Origin: CAMTWJ01 sp964643605
GTDB lineage: Bacteria > Patescibacteriota > Saccharimonadia > Saccharimonadales > 2-12-FULL-41-12
Reading direction: 5' to 3'
Assembly: GCA_964643605.1 (NCBI GenBank)
Contig: CAZXTF010000019.1
Coordinates: 1-14,051 of the forward strand
DNA length: 14,051 bases
A program made the position numbers and the translations under genes. Below are positions 5,962-13,310 of this stretch, piece after piece (the first letter of the stretch is position 1; every line of letters begins with the position of its first letter). Below the pieces are notes generated by a model. It saw nothing but the letters and a program-made list of their open reading frames with translations, was not told the origin of the DNA and did not search any database.

Positions 5962-6338
5962 GTAGATTTTGTGTCCTCTAAAATAGTAACTACTAGATAG
6001 TTTACCAAGCCAATGACCATACCCGCAAGCATAGCGGCCCACAAATTCGTTACATGAAGTGGGCTATAGAGCTTACTGGCGATTAATACAGTCAGTCCAT
6101 TTATAACAATCATGAAGAGACCAAGCGTCAAAACAAGGGCTGGCAGAGATAGAAATACGATAATTGGTTTTAGGACCATGTTGACAAGTGCCAGGATAAA
6201 TCCAGAGATTACAATTACTCGAAACCGTGAATCATAACTTATTTGGCCACCAAGCAACCCGGCAGCGATCCATAAGCCAAGACTACAAACAAACCACTTT
6301 AGCAAAAAAGTACTAGTGAGGGATTGTCGACGTGTCAT
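5958..6338 (-). CDS. PF04020 (phage_holin_4_2-like) integral membrane protein, 126 aa
   Basis: This is a small four-helix membrane protein. Helices lie at about residues 13-31, 39-58, 62-88 (around a Pro) and 97-118. The pattern NMVLKPIIVFLSLPALVLTLGLF is the hallmark of the PF04020 family (mycobacterial 4-TMS phage holin superfamily). Despite the name, the family is widespread in bacterial chromosomes and a lytic role is not shown. Here it sits among housekeeping genes, so a membrane or envelope function is more plausible than phage lysis. AGGAA lies 6 bases before the ATG at 6338 and overlaps the TAG of the aminopeptidase gene, 8 bases away. It ends in TGA overlapping the secG start, which shows TGA is a stop in this genome. 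Confidence 0.9.
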   Translation of the reverse strand: MTRRQSLTSTFLLKWFVCSLGLWIAAGLLGGQISYDSRFRVIVISGFILALVNMVLKPIIVFLSLPALVLTLGLFMIVINGLTVLIASKLYSPLHVTNLWAAMLAGMVIGLVNYLVVTILEDTKST

Positions 6339-6346
6339 GTATTTTC

Positions 6347-7582
6347 CTATTGTATCGTACTCACCAGTTTTGAGAGAACTCTATTGCCAGTTTTTGTGAT
6401 AACAATATCGTTTTCGTAGCGAACGCCAAAAGACTCTTCCTTAATATAAATACCTGGCTCTACTGTAAGCACCATACCAGGAGCTAGTGGCTCAGTATAA
6501 TTCCCCACATCGTGCACATCGAGGCCGAGGAAGTGTGAGGTTGAGTGCGGATAAAACTTCCGTACTTCTTCGGTGTTGATTGCGCTAATTAGGCCGAGTT
6601 CTCGGAGCTTTTCGCCCATAAACTGCTCGACTTCTTTTTCGTAATCGGTCAAAAGTACACCAGGCTTTAGGCTCTGCGCAGCAAAATCATAGACCGCCTG
6701 TACTGCTTCCTCAACTTGAATGTATCGGTCGGTCGGATTTTTGCAAACCGTGCGAGTGATATCTGCTGAGTAGTGCGAATAGCTTAGTCCAACATCTAAA
6801 AGTACCGGGTCTTCTGGAGAAAGCGAACTACTGTTTTGGATGTAATGTAGGGTTGTAGCATTAATACCCCCAGCAATTACTGGGTCGTAACCTAGATCTA
6901 ACCCGTTTTTCTTGGCAAAGTAGTGTACATCAGCTGCAATTTCCCGCTCATTTGTATAATCACCAATTTGTTTTTGGATAGTTCTAAATAGCTCTTCTGT
7001 TTGAGCAATTGCGTACTCTATCACAGCAATCTCTTGAGCAGACTTGATACTTCGCATGCGCACAAGAGTACTCTGCAGATCCAAGATTTGCAGCGATTCG
7101 TTAAAGCCCATTAGCTTATCAACCAGTGTTTTGCGAGCTGGGTTTGTAAACATCTGCAAGGGCTCTATAAAAGCCGCAGGTGGTTGTAGTGTTGCAACTT
7201 GTTTTGCCTGTTTTAATTTTTTGGATATTTTTATCCAGCCTTCTTCATGCGAAAGTATCTCTGTTATGCCAGATACTTTTTTGAGGTTGTCTTCATTGAT
7301 TGCTCCGTCAAAAACATCTCTCCGAGGATTTTTGGGTGGCAAAATAAGATACTCATTGCCCAATTCTATAACCAAAATTAAACCCGGCTCATCAATACCC
7401 GTCAGGTACCAAAAATTATTATCTTGGCGAAACGGGAAAGTCGTATCGCCCGTTTTTTGGAGATAGCTATTGCCCGTAACAACAATTGGTGCCGTGCCTG
7501 GAGACAGTTTTTGTAGCTTCTGCCTATTGCTCGTAAAAAAGTTGGCCCGTAGCTGTGGAGCTTCTATGTTCTTCTTCCTCAT
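6347..7582 (-). CDS. pepP: Xaa-Pro aminopeptidase (aminopeptidase P, M24B)
   Basis: This cytosolic metallopeptidase removes the N-terminal residue from peptides with proline in position 2. The N-terminal AMP_N domain (about 1-120; NFWYLTGIDEPG is typical) precedes a pita-bread M24 domain. All five metal ligands of the dinuclear centre are visible: Asp263 and Asp274 (LLDVG ... SADITRT), His350 (STSHFLGLDVHD), Glu375 (LTVEPGIYI) and Glu390 (VRYENDI). At 411 aa the length is normal. I chose the ATG at 7582, which has GAGAG 9 bases upstream; a TTG at 7624 would extend it by 14 residues almost to the uvrC stop. It lies 47 bases after uvrC and 8 before the PF04020 gene. It could process peptides taken up through the binding protein encoded downstream (inference). 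Confidence 0.93.
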   Translation of the reverse strand: MRKKNIEAPQLRANFFTSNRQKLQKLSPGTAPIVVTGNSYLQKTGDTTFPFRQDNNFWYLTGIDEPGLILVIELGNEYLILPPKNPRRDVFDGAINEDNLKKVSGITEILSHEEGWIKISKKLKQAKQVATLQPPAAFIEPLQMFTNPARKTLVDKLMGFNESLQILDLQSTLVRMRSIKSAQEIAVIEYAIAQTEELFRTIQKQIGDYTNEREIAADVHYFAKKNGLDLGYDPVIAGGINATTLHYIQNSSSLSPEDPVLLDVGLSYSHYSADITRTVCKNPTDRYIQVEEAVQAVYDFAAQSLKPGVLLTDYEKEVEQFMGEKLRELGLISAINTEEVRKFYPHSTSHFLGLDVHDVGNYTEPLAPGMVLTVEPGIYIKEESFGVRYENDIVITKTGNRVLSKLVSTIQ

Positions 7583-7629
7583 AATAAGACTCTCATGATA
7601 GCGCAAAAACAGGAGGCCGAGCAATTACA

Positions 7630-9066
7630 CTATCCTCGAGCATCTAAAATAGCCTTGGCTCTTTTAGCACCAACTATAGCAGTGAGATCATCTTCTGAAG
7701 CTTCTAAAACTCGGCTGGTGCTGCCAAAATGTTTGATGAGCTTCTTTTTGGTTAGCGGACCGATACCAACAATTTCATCCAGCGGGCTGGTAGTCTGGCG
7801 GTTTTGTTTCAGCGTGCTGTGGTAACTCACTGCAAATCGATGGCTCTCATCTCGAACTCGCTGTAAAAGCTTTACAACACTACTGCTATGAGGCAATTCC
7901 ACGATATCAAATTGCAATTTTTTTGCATTTTGTGAATAAGGGATAATAATCTGCTCGTAACGTTTAGCGAGGCCGATCACAGGGATATTCTGGCCACACG
8001 ATTCCATCGCCTTCAAAGCAGCATTTACTTGCCCTTTGCCGCCATCAATCAAAAGCAAGTCTGGTTTTCCCCATGATTTTAGGTTTCGCTCACTTAATCT
8101 TCGTGTGAGTGCTTCGTTCATATGTGCGAAATCATCATTGCCAGGAATCCGTAGTTTGAACTTTCGATACTGACTTTTATCGGGTACTCCACCGATAAAT
8201 ACAACCATACTAGCGACCGTATCACTCCCTTGCATGTGACTAATATCAAACCCTTCGATCCGCCTGGGCGGCTCAGGTAATGCAAGTAGTTCGGCGAGGC
8301 CAGCAAGCCCTTGGTCTTTGCTAATATCTAAGTTTTCTCGGTCACTAAAAATAATTTTCTGCTCTAAGTTCTTAAGTGCGAATAGTTTATTACGAAATTT
8401 CGCAGCTTTTTCAAAGTCTTTTGCTTTGGCTGCCTCGTTCATTTTTTTCTCGAACTCATTGGTAAGCGCTTTTCGGTTGCCCCTTAGATATTGCATGAGC
8501 TGGCTAAGACTCTTAAGATACTCTTCTTTTGTGGTCATTCCAGCCTCTAATCCTGGACACAAGCCCAATTGTGCCTGCAAACACGCCCGCTTTGGCATTG
8601 TAGTGTGCGTGGAATAAGGAAATGCCCGTCGTAAATATTTGAGTGCTTTGCTAATCGCAAATTTACTCATATACGGACCAAGGTACGTAGCTCCATCGTC
8701 CAAAGGCCTACGAGTAAACACTACGCTCGGATAGTCGCTTTTTAAGTCGATCCGCACATACGAAAAGCTTTTGTCATCTCGCAGCAAAATATTAAAACGA
8801 GGCATATAGCGTCGGATCATCTCGGCCTCTACAAACAACGCATCGAGCTCTGTCTCGAGCTCCATCCAGTCAATATCAGCAATCTCGCTTACTAGAACAT
8901 CTGTTTTTGGGTCTCGCACTCGGCTTGCCTGAAAATACTGTCGAACTCGATTACGCAAATTTGCAGCTTTGCCCACATAAATAATTTCACCTGTTTTATC
9001 TTTGTGAAAGTAGACTCCAGGCGTTTTCGGAAGATCGGCTAACTTTTTCTCCAACTGCTTGTTCAT
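7630..9066 (-). CDS. uvrC: Excinuclease ABC subunit C, compact form
   Basis: UvrC makes both incisions in nucleotide excision repair. In order: a GIY-YIG nuclease domain (about 12-95, PGVYF ... IYVGKA), a degenerate cysteine region, a UVR helix pair (about 203-237, AKDFEKAAKFRNKL) that binds UvrB, an RNase H-like endonuclease domain with Asp274 (EGFDISH), Asp341 (LLIDGGKGQ) and His409 (DESHRFA), and a C-terminal helix-hairpin-helix pair (DEIVGIGPLTKKKL ...). At 478 aa it is about 120-130 shorter than typical UvrC, because the linker between the UVR and RNase H domains is nearly absent. Only two of the four cysteines that bind [4Fe-4S] in E. coli UvrC remain (C162, C170). The ATG at 9066 is preferred to the overlapping GTG at 9069. 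It follows the DUF1697 gene by 23 bases. Confidence 0.95.
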   Translation of the reverse strand: MNKQLEKKLADLPKTPGVYFHKDKTGEIIYVGKAANLRNRVRQYFQASRVRDPKTDVLVSEIADIDWMELETELDALFVEAEMIRRYMPRFNILLRDDKSFSYVRIDLKSDYPSVVFTRRPLDDGATYLGPYMSKFAISKALKYLRRAFPYSTHTTMPKRACLQAQLGLCPGLEAGMTTKEEYLKSLSQLMQYLRGNRKALTNEFEKKMNEAAKAKDFEKAAKFRNKLFALKNLEQKIIFSDRENLDISKDQGLAGLAELLALPEPPRRIEGFDISHMQGSDTVASMVVFIGGVPDKSQYRKFKLRIPGNDDFAHMNEALTRRLSERNLKSWGKPDLLLIDGGKGQVNAALKAMESCGQNIPVIGLAKRYEQIIIPYSQNAKKLQFDIVELPHSSSVVKLLQRVRDESHRFAVSYHSTLKQNRQTTSPLDEIVGIGPLTKKKLIKHFGSTSRVLEASEDDLTAIVGAKRAKAILDARG

Positions 9067-9089
9067 CACCTACTAGTATATCGTCAACT

Positions 9090-9620
9090 CTATTGACTCA
9101 CTAGTTCGGCAAGTTTTTGGGCAGTGGTAATGTTGCGTATCGTCATCTGTTTGTAGGGTTTTGTGCCAACAAGTTTCTGCAAGCTGCCTTTTGATTGGTT
9201 CTTGCGGGAAATATTTGTCAGTAATGCTCCACCAACGTAGATAAACGTTTCTATCTCGGGCTTTACGCCAATCATGTCTATGATTTCAGGCGTGTCTATC
9301 TCTTCGAATAAATATAGTACGTCAGATTTTTCATTTTCTTTATCGTTTTTCCACTCGGCGGGGATGGCTTTGGCGATGCGCACAATGTCCTCACCTGACA
9401 CAACCAAAGTTGGTATGACAAAGCCAAACTCTTTCTCCAGTTGTTCTTCAATAAATGAACGGCCAGGAACTGACGTAGCATCAAAAATTACATTGCCCGA
9501 GTTGATATACGTTATAACATTTGTGTGGCCAATATTTTCAAGTAGCGCTTTAAGGCGAGCCATCTCGACTCGGTTGTTCCCGCCTACATTAATTCCCCGA
9601 AGCAGAAGAACGTATCTCAT
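9090..9620 (-). CDS. DUF1697 family protein, 176 aa
   Basis: The N-terminus RYVLLLRGINVGGNNRVEMARLK is the defining signature of DUF1697, together with the TYINSGNVIF strand and the GTKPYKQMTIRNITTAQKL C-terminus. The length is normal for the family. The structure is alpha/beta ferredoxin-like and the biochemical role is unknown. There is no signal peptide or membrane segment. The ATG at 9620 gives exactly the family's usual N-terminus, but has no good ribosome binding site. It is upstream of uvrC in the same direction with a 23-base gap and is the probable first gene of that operon. A 16-base near-palindrome lies just upstream, overlapping a possible -10 (TAAAAT, 9650-9645). Confidence 0.9.
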   Translation of the reverse strand: MRYVLLLRGINVGGNNRVEMARLKALLENIGHTNVITYINSGNVIFDATSVPGRSFIEEQLEKEFGFVIPTLVVSGEDIVRIAKAIPAEWKNDKENEKSDVLYLFEEIDTPEIIDMIGVKPEIETFIYVGGALLTNISRKNQSKGSLQKLVGTKPYKQMTIRNITTAQKLAELVSQ

Positions 9621-9647
9621 ACTGATTAAAAATCCGTGATGACTATT

Positions 9648-9663
9648 TTATGCATTTGCATAA
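9648..9663. repeat. Short inverted repeat in the DUF1697 / trhO gap
   Basis: TTATGCA (9648-9654) and TGCATAA (9657-9663) are perfect inverted arms around TT. The site lies between the trhO stop and the DUF1697 start and overlaps a possible minus-strand -10. It could be an operator or a weak hairpin; there is no T run after it. Confidence 0.4.
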
Positions 9664-9664
9664 G

Positions 9665-10564
9665 CTAGTCTTCCTTTGCTTTAACTTTTTCTTTACAGCT
9701 TTTAGTATGGAATAGGCGAGCGGGGTCTTTTTTGCAATTCTCGCAAATTAAGACCAACTTGTTACAGGATACGTTTGCGCAATTTTCAAAATTGCTCGTC
9801 TTCCTCCCGCAGTGCGAACACTCACCGATATCTTTGGCTTTGTCTGAGAACTTATGATTCATCCGATCATCAAAAATGTAAAGGTTGCCCTCCCATAATC
9901 CCTCGTCGGCATAGGTTTCCCCGTATTTTACGATACCTCCGTCGATCTGGTAGACTTCTTTGAACCCACGATTTTTCATGAGCACACTCAAGGCTTCACA
10001 GCGTATACCGCCTGTACAATACGTTACAACAGGCCTATCTTTGATACTGTCATATTTTTCACTTTCGATTTCTTTAATAAAATCACGGGTCGTTTCGGTA
10101 TCGGGAACGACTGCATTTTTGAATCTACCAACTTTGGCTTCATAGGCATTACGTCCGTCGAAGAACACCACGTCATCGCCTCGTTCTTCAATCAATTTGT
10201 GCACCTGCTTTGGTTTGAGATGTTTACCGCCACCAACCACGCCTTTTTCGTCTACAACAATCTCGTCTGGTCGATCAAAAGCTACGAGCTCTGGCTTTAC
10301 TTTGATACTAAGCCTTGGAAAATCATCGCCTGTGCCATTACTCCATTTGTACGTAATGCCTTTGAATGTTACCGATTTATTCATTTCACGTTTATATTGG
10401 CGCAGGTTCTCGATATCACCGCCAAGCGTGCCATTGATGCCATGTTTGCTGACAATAATGCGACCCTTTAAATTCAACCGGGTGCATAGCTCACGCTGCC
10501 AATGCATGACCATCTTTGGGTCGCTAAGTGGCACAAATTTATAATAGAGAATCACCTTCTGCAT
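9665..10564 (-). CDS. trhO: tRNA uridine(34) hydroxylase TrhO (YceA), rhodanese-domain protein
   Basis: TrhO uses O2 to hydroxylate U34 of tRNAs, the first step to the wobble modifications mo5U and cmo5U. The N-terminal acylphosphatase-like region (about 1-95) contains LKGRIIVSKHGINGTLGG, typical of the family. The rhodanese domain (about 120-220) carries the catalytic loop CTGGIRCE with Cys183 and the second conserved Cys189, plus YQIDGGIVKYGE. The C-terminus has a Cys-rich zinc-ribbon-like tail (C249, C252, C262, C267, C274, C277), also usual in this family. At 299 aa it is shorter than E. coli YceA (about 350). The ATG at 10564 has only a weak GAGA upstream. It is transcribed divergently from the ABC transporter gene across a 195-base gap. 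Confidence 0.94.
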   Translation of the reverse strand: MQKVILYYKFVPLSDPKMVMHWQRELCTRLNLKGRIIVSKHGINGTLGGDIENLRQYKREMNKSVTFKGITYKWSNGTGDDFPRLSIKVKPELVAFDRPDEIVVDEKGVVGGGKHLKPKQVHKLIEERGDDVVFFDGRNAYEAKVGRFKNAVVPDTETTRDFIKEIESEKYDSIKDRPVVTYCTGGIRCEALSVLMKNRGFKEVYQIDGGIVKYGETYADEGLWEGNLYIFDDRMNHKFSDKAKDIGECSHCGRKTSNFENCANVSCNKLVLICENCKKDPARLFHTKSCKEKVKAKED

Positions 10565-10603
10565 GATCTCTATTTTATCAGATTAGCGTAAACTTGGCAT
10601 AAG

Positions 10604-10619
10604 TGATATAATTCGTCTC
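10604..10619 (+). promoter_or_regulatory. Extended -10 promoter for the ABC transporter leader
   Basis: TGA-TATAAT at 10604-10612 is an extended -10 with a perfect TATAAT hexamer. The expected transcription start is near 10619, giving a leader of about 140 bases before the ABC start codon. No good -35 is present at the right distance; TTGGCA (10594-10599) is too close. Confidence 0.65.
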
Positions 10620-10759
10620 AACAAATTATTTAAAGGAAAGGCCTGCAAAAAAGTGATTCTCACAGAACTACCACCACAAAAGATACCGGGCTCTTTCCTA
10701 TTCTCTTTGTAAAACCTCTAACTCTAAACTAATTTACTGGCCTAAAGGAAGCCAGACCT
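10619..10759 (+). promoter_or_regulatory. Leader region with alternative pairings upstream of the ABC gene
   Basis: AGGAAAG (10634-10640), which could be the binding site of a short leader ORF, is complementary to CTTTCCT (10693-10699) inside that ORF. The ABC gene's own binding site AAGGA (10745-10749) sits in the loop of a hairpin, CTGGC (10737-10741) with GCCAG (10751-10755), and can also pair through AGGAA with TTCCT at 10695-10699. Mutually exclusive pairings of this sort are how translation-attenuated transporter and resistance genes are controlled, but no experiment supports it here. Confidence 0.4.
10653..10712 (+). CDS. Possible 19-aa leader peptide
   Basis: A short frame starts with GTG at 10653, preceded by AAGGAAAGG about 11 bases upstream, and reads VILTELPPQKIPGSFLFSL (first residue Met if used) before TAA at 10710-10712. 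It lies wholly within the predicted leader of the ABC transporter mRNA. The PP at residues 7-8 could slow ribosomes. A frame this short can occur by chance; its support is the upstream binding site and the complementarity of that site to the ORF's own 3' part. Confidence 0.3.
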   Translation: MILTELPPQKIPGSFLFSL

Positions 10760-12541
10760 ATGCAAGAAAAAAGAAATAAGCAAGCCTACAGGCTAGCTAT
10801 AAAACACTACTTGAAGCTAATGCTCCAAGACTGGAGATTCAATATACCCAGCATGCTATGTACCGGTATTGGTACTATCTTTGCTTTTTATTTACCACCA
10901 CTCTTCATAGCTAAGTTAATTGGAACCTACAAAAATGTAGACCTACCAGGACTTAGTGAACTATTACCATATGTTGCGGCTATTGGTGCAAGTTGGCTAT
11001 TCGCTGAGCTTTTGTGGAGACTCGGTATATTCTTGCTGATTAAAGGCGAGGTAAAAGGCACCGAAAAACTATATAACTACGCCGTTAAGCAGCTCCTCGA
11101 GAAAGATCTGGCATTTTTTCACGACAATTTTGCTGGATCACTTACCAAAAAAACCACTGGTTACGCTACTCGATATATAGATTTCTTGGATGTACTATTC
11201 TTTAACTTAGCACCAAGCGTAATACCTACTATCTTTGTGTGCTTTGTTTTATGGACGTACTCTCCCGTGCTTGTTTTTACCCTCATTGCTATGCTTGTAA
11301 TTTCCGTAGCTTTAGTGACCCCGCTTCTTAAGCGCCGCAAAAAGCTCGTTGCCATACGTGAAACTGCCAGCAACAAAGTTTCGGGACACGTGGCAGATGT
11401 TTACGCAAACATAGATGCGGTGAAAGCTTTTTCTCACGAAACCCACGAAAACACCTCTCATGAGGCGCTTGTTCAAGATCTCATTGAGAAGATGAGACAT
11501 TCTTGGAATTACCACAATCAGAGAATTGATGTAGTGCTATCTCCACTCTATGTATTAACCAACCTACTCGGTTTGGTAATTGGCGTATCGCTGGCAAGCA
11601 CAAAAGGCATCGGCATTGAAACTGTGTTTGTAACCTTTACGTACTACCTGGGCGTGACTCGTTTTATGTGGGAATTCAATGGAATTTACCGCAGAACCGA
11701 ATCTGCCCTGAGTGATGCAGCACAATTCACAGAACTACTGCTTGATGAGCCAGCTATAAAAGATACTGGTAACCCCACAAAACTCACCGTGAAAAAAGGA
11801 GCAATTGCATTCAATAATGTCTCATTCGATTATCCTGGTGGGCAAAGCCAAGAACTCTTTAAAGGTTTACAGCTATCAATTAAGCCTGGAGAGAAAATTG
11901 GACTGGTTGGACACTCTGGTGGTGGCAAAACAACATTAACTAAACTGCTACTTCGATTTACCGACATTGATGCGGGGGAGATTTTGATTGACGGGACAAA
12001 TATTGCCCACGTTAGACAAAAAGATTTACGAAAGTTTGTTAGCTATGTACCGCAAGATCCCTACCTATTCCATCGGAGTGTGGCAGACAATATTCGCTAT
12101 GGAAAGCTCGGTGCTACCCAAAAAGAAATTGAGAGAGTAGCTAAACTTAGCCACGCCGATATGTTTGTCAAAGAACTACCTGACAAGTACGAAACGTTGA
12201 TTGGTGAGCGGGGCGTAAAACTTTCTGGTGGGCAAAGACAGCGTATTGCTATTGCCAGAGCCATGATCAAAGACGCCCCGATACTGGTGCTCGATGAAGC
12301 AACGAGCGCTCTTGATTCTGATTCGGAGCGCTTAATTCAAGATGCCCTCTGGAAGTTAATGAAAAATAAAACAGCTCTGGTGATTGCTCATCGTTTGAGT
12401 ACTATTCAAAAAATGGACCGGATCATCGTGCTAGAAAATGGCGAGATCATCGAAGAAGGAAGTCACAAAGAACTACTTGCGGGCGATGGCATCTACGCCG
12501 AGCTTTGGAAACACCAGTCTGGCGGCTTTATAGAAGAATAG
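10760..12541 (+). CDS. ABC exporter half-transporter (fused permease and ATPase), 593 aa
   Basis: This type IV ABC exporter subunit acts as a homo- or heterodimer and exports lipids, drugs or peptides. Residues about 1-330 form the six-helix ABC_membrane domain, with hydrophobic segments around 33-53, 68-94, 150-167, 169-189 and 258-280. The nucleotide-binding domain is complete: Walker A GHSGGGKTT (384-392), Q-loop Gln432 (VPQDPYLF), signature LSGGQRQR (488-495), Walker B ILVLDEA with catalytic Glu513, D-loop SALD and switch His544 (IAHR). All catalytic residues are present, so it can hydrolyse ATP as a homodimer. No second half-transporter is adjacent. There is no peptidase C39 domain. The substrate cannot be predicted. 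AAGGA 10 bases before the ATG lies in a hairpin loop. The stop is inside a hairpin shared with the convergent L25 gene. Confidence 0.95.
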   Translation: MQEKRNKQAYRLAIKHYLKLMLQDWRFNIPSMLCTGIGTIFAFYLPPLFIAKLIGTYKNVDLPGLSELLPYVAAIGASWLFAELLWRLGIFLLIKGEVKGTEKLYNYAVKQLLEKDLAFFHDNFAGSLTKKTTGYATRYIDFLDVLFFNLAPSVIPTIFVCFVLWTYSPVLVFTLIAMLVISVALVTPLLKRRKKLVAIRETASNKVSGHVADVYANIDAVKAFSHETHENTSHEALVQDLIEKMRHSWNYHNQRIDVVLSPLYVLTNLLGLVIGVSLASTKGIGIETVFVTFTYYLGVTRFMWEFNGIYRRTESALSDAAQFTELLLDEPAIKDTGNPTKLTVKKGAIAFNNVSFDYPGGQSQELFKGLQLSIKPGEKIGLVGHSGGGKTTLTKLLLRFTDIDAGEILIDGTNIAHVRQKDLRKFVSYVPQDPYLFHRSVADNIRYGKLGATQKEIERVAKLSHADMFVKELPDKYETLIGERGVKLSGGQRQRIAIARAMIKDAPILVLDEATSALDSDSERLIQDALWKLMKNKTALVIAHRLSTIQKMDRIIVLENGEIIEEGSHKELLAGDGIYAELWKHQSGGFIEE

Positions 12542-12563
12542 AGTGAATTTCGCTCTATTCTTC
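12533..12563. terminator. Bidirectional hairpin formed by the 3' ends of two convergent genes
   Basis: GAAGAATAGAG (12533-12543) and CTCTATTCTTC (12553-12563) are perfect 11-bp inverted arms around a 9-base loop. Each arm holds the last two Glu codons and the TAG stop of one gene: ABC exporter on plus, L25 on minus. There is no T run after either arm, so it may act as a convergent-gene hairpin, an mRNA 3'-end stabiliser, or a Rho-like or RNase-processed end, not a classical intrinsic terminator. Confidence 0.6.
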
Positions 12564-13235
12564 AGGGGTGTCAGTTGATTCTTCGGCTTCGCCTTCTGAA
12601 TCTTCGTCAGTATCAGTACCAGTGTCAGTACCAAGTTGGGCGGCTGTTTCTGCAGCAGCTGCATCGGCTTCGGCAATTTGGTCTTTTGGCATTTCAACTG
12701 TAGCAATAGCTTGCTCTGGGTCAGTCTTGATAGTGATAGTGCTTGGAACTTTTAGATCAGCTACAGTAATCTTGTCACCAACTTCAACAAGGGTTGAGGT
12801 GTCAACTTCGATAACATCAATGAGATCGCTTGGCAGAGCTTCAATCTCTACATGATCAATTTTTTGCAGCACAAGCAGGCTTGCTTTGGTTGCTGGGTTA
12901 TCTTCACTCAAGTTTAGCGGTACTTCTGTAGAGGCTTTTTCATCGGCCCTAATTGCCTGAAACACGGTATGTGAAACTTTGCTTGTAGCTGGTACGTGAG
13001 TAACTTCTTTAATAAGTGTGGTGTATTTTTTGCCATCAACATCAACTTTTACTGGAGCATGTTTGCCAGCATCGGCAAAAGCTTTTTTGAGATCACTAGT
13101 TGCCACGCTCACGTGTACCGACGCTTGCCCGTGATTGTGAATTACTGCAGGCACAAAACCTTCGTTTCTTAATTTCTTAACCTGTTTGCCCAACACTTCC
13201 CGTTTTTTCGCCTGTAACGTTATGTCGTCACTCAT
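12555..13235 (-). CDS. rplY: 50S ribosomal protein L25, long (TL5/CTC) form
   Basis: L25 binds 5S rRNA in the central protuberance of the large subunit. The N-terminal L25 domain (about 4-92: LQAKKREVLGKQVKKLRNEGFVPAVIH) has the conserved basic start and the G-x-V-P-A-V-I pattern. The C-terminal TL5/CTC beta domain (about 98-185: VPLNLSEDNPATKA ... VEIEALPSDLIDVIEVD ... ITVADLKVP) follows. The last 40 residues are an Ala/Thr/Asp/Glu tail, disordered and strongly acidic, common in long-form L25. At 226 aa it is within the family range. The ATG at 13235 has GGAGGAG about 11 bases upstream. A TGA-TACAAT extended -10 at 13286-13278 is the likely promoter. The gene is single, divergent from dedA and convergent with the ABC exporter. 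Confidence 0.95.
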   Translation of the reverse strand: MSDDITLQAKKREVLGKQVKKLRNEGFVPAVIHNHGQASVHVSVATSDLKKAFADAGKHAPVKVDVDGKKYTTLIKEVTHVPATSKVSHTVFQAIRADEKASTEVPLNLSEDNPATKASLLVLQKIDHVEIEALPSDLIDVIEVDTSTLVEVGDKITVADLKVPSTITIKTDPEQAIATVEMPKDQIAEADAAAAETAAQLGTDTGTDTDEDSEGEAEESTDTPEE

Positions 13236-13270
13236 TATGCTCTTTACTCCTCCGTTAGGTACACTTTGTG

Positions 13271-13286
13271 AACCTATATTGTATCA
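13271..13286 (-). promoter_or_regulatory. Extended -10 promoter for rplY
   Basis: On the minus strand TGA-TACAAT (13286-13278) is an extended -10 with 5 of 6 consensus bases. The start would be near 13271, leaving about 36 bases of 5' UTR that include GGAGGAG. There is no evident -35. Confidence 0.55.
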
Positions 13287-13290
13287 CAGC

Positions 13291-13306
13291 TGGTATACTG
13301 GTATCA
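13291..13306 (+). promoter_or_regulatory. Extended -10 promoter for dedA, near-leaderless
   Basis: TGG-TATACT (13291-13299) is an extended -10. The expected start is the A at about 13306, only 5 bases before the ATG at 13311, and no ribosome binding site precedes the ATG. The direct repeat GTATCAC at 13281-13287 and 13301-13307, 20 bases apart, flanks the -10. Confidence 0.5.
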
Positions 13307-13310
13307 CCGC

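Noticed and set aside
5958..6338. Prophage remnant suggested by the holin name
   Set aside because: PF04020 proteins are common chromosomal membrane proteins. No phage gene, integrase or attachment repeat lies nearby, and the gene is coupled to secG.
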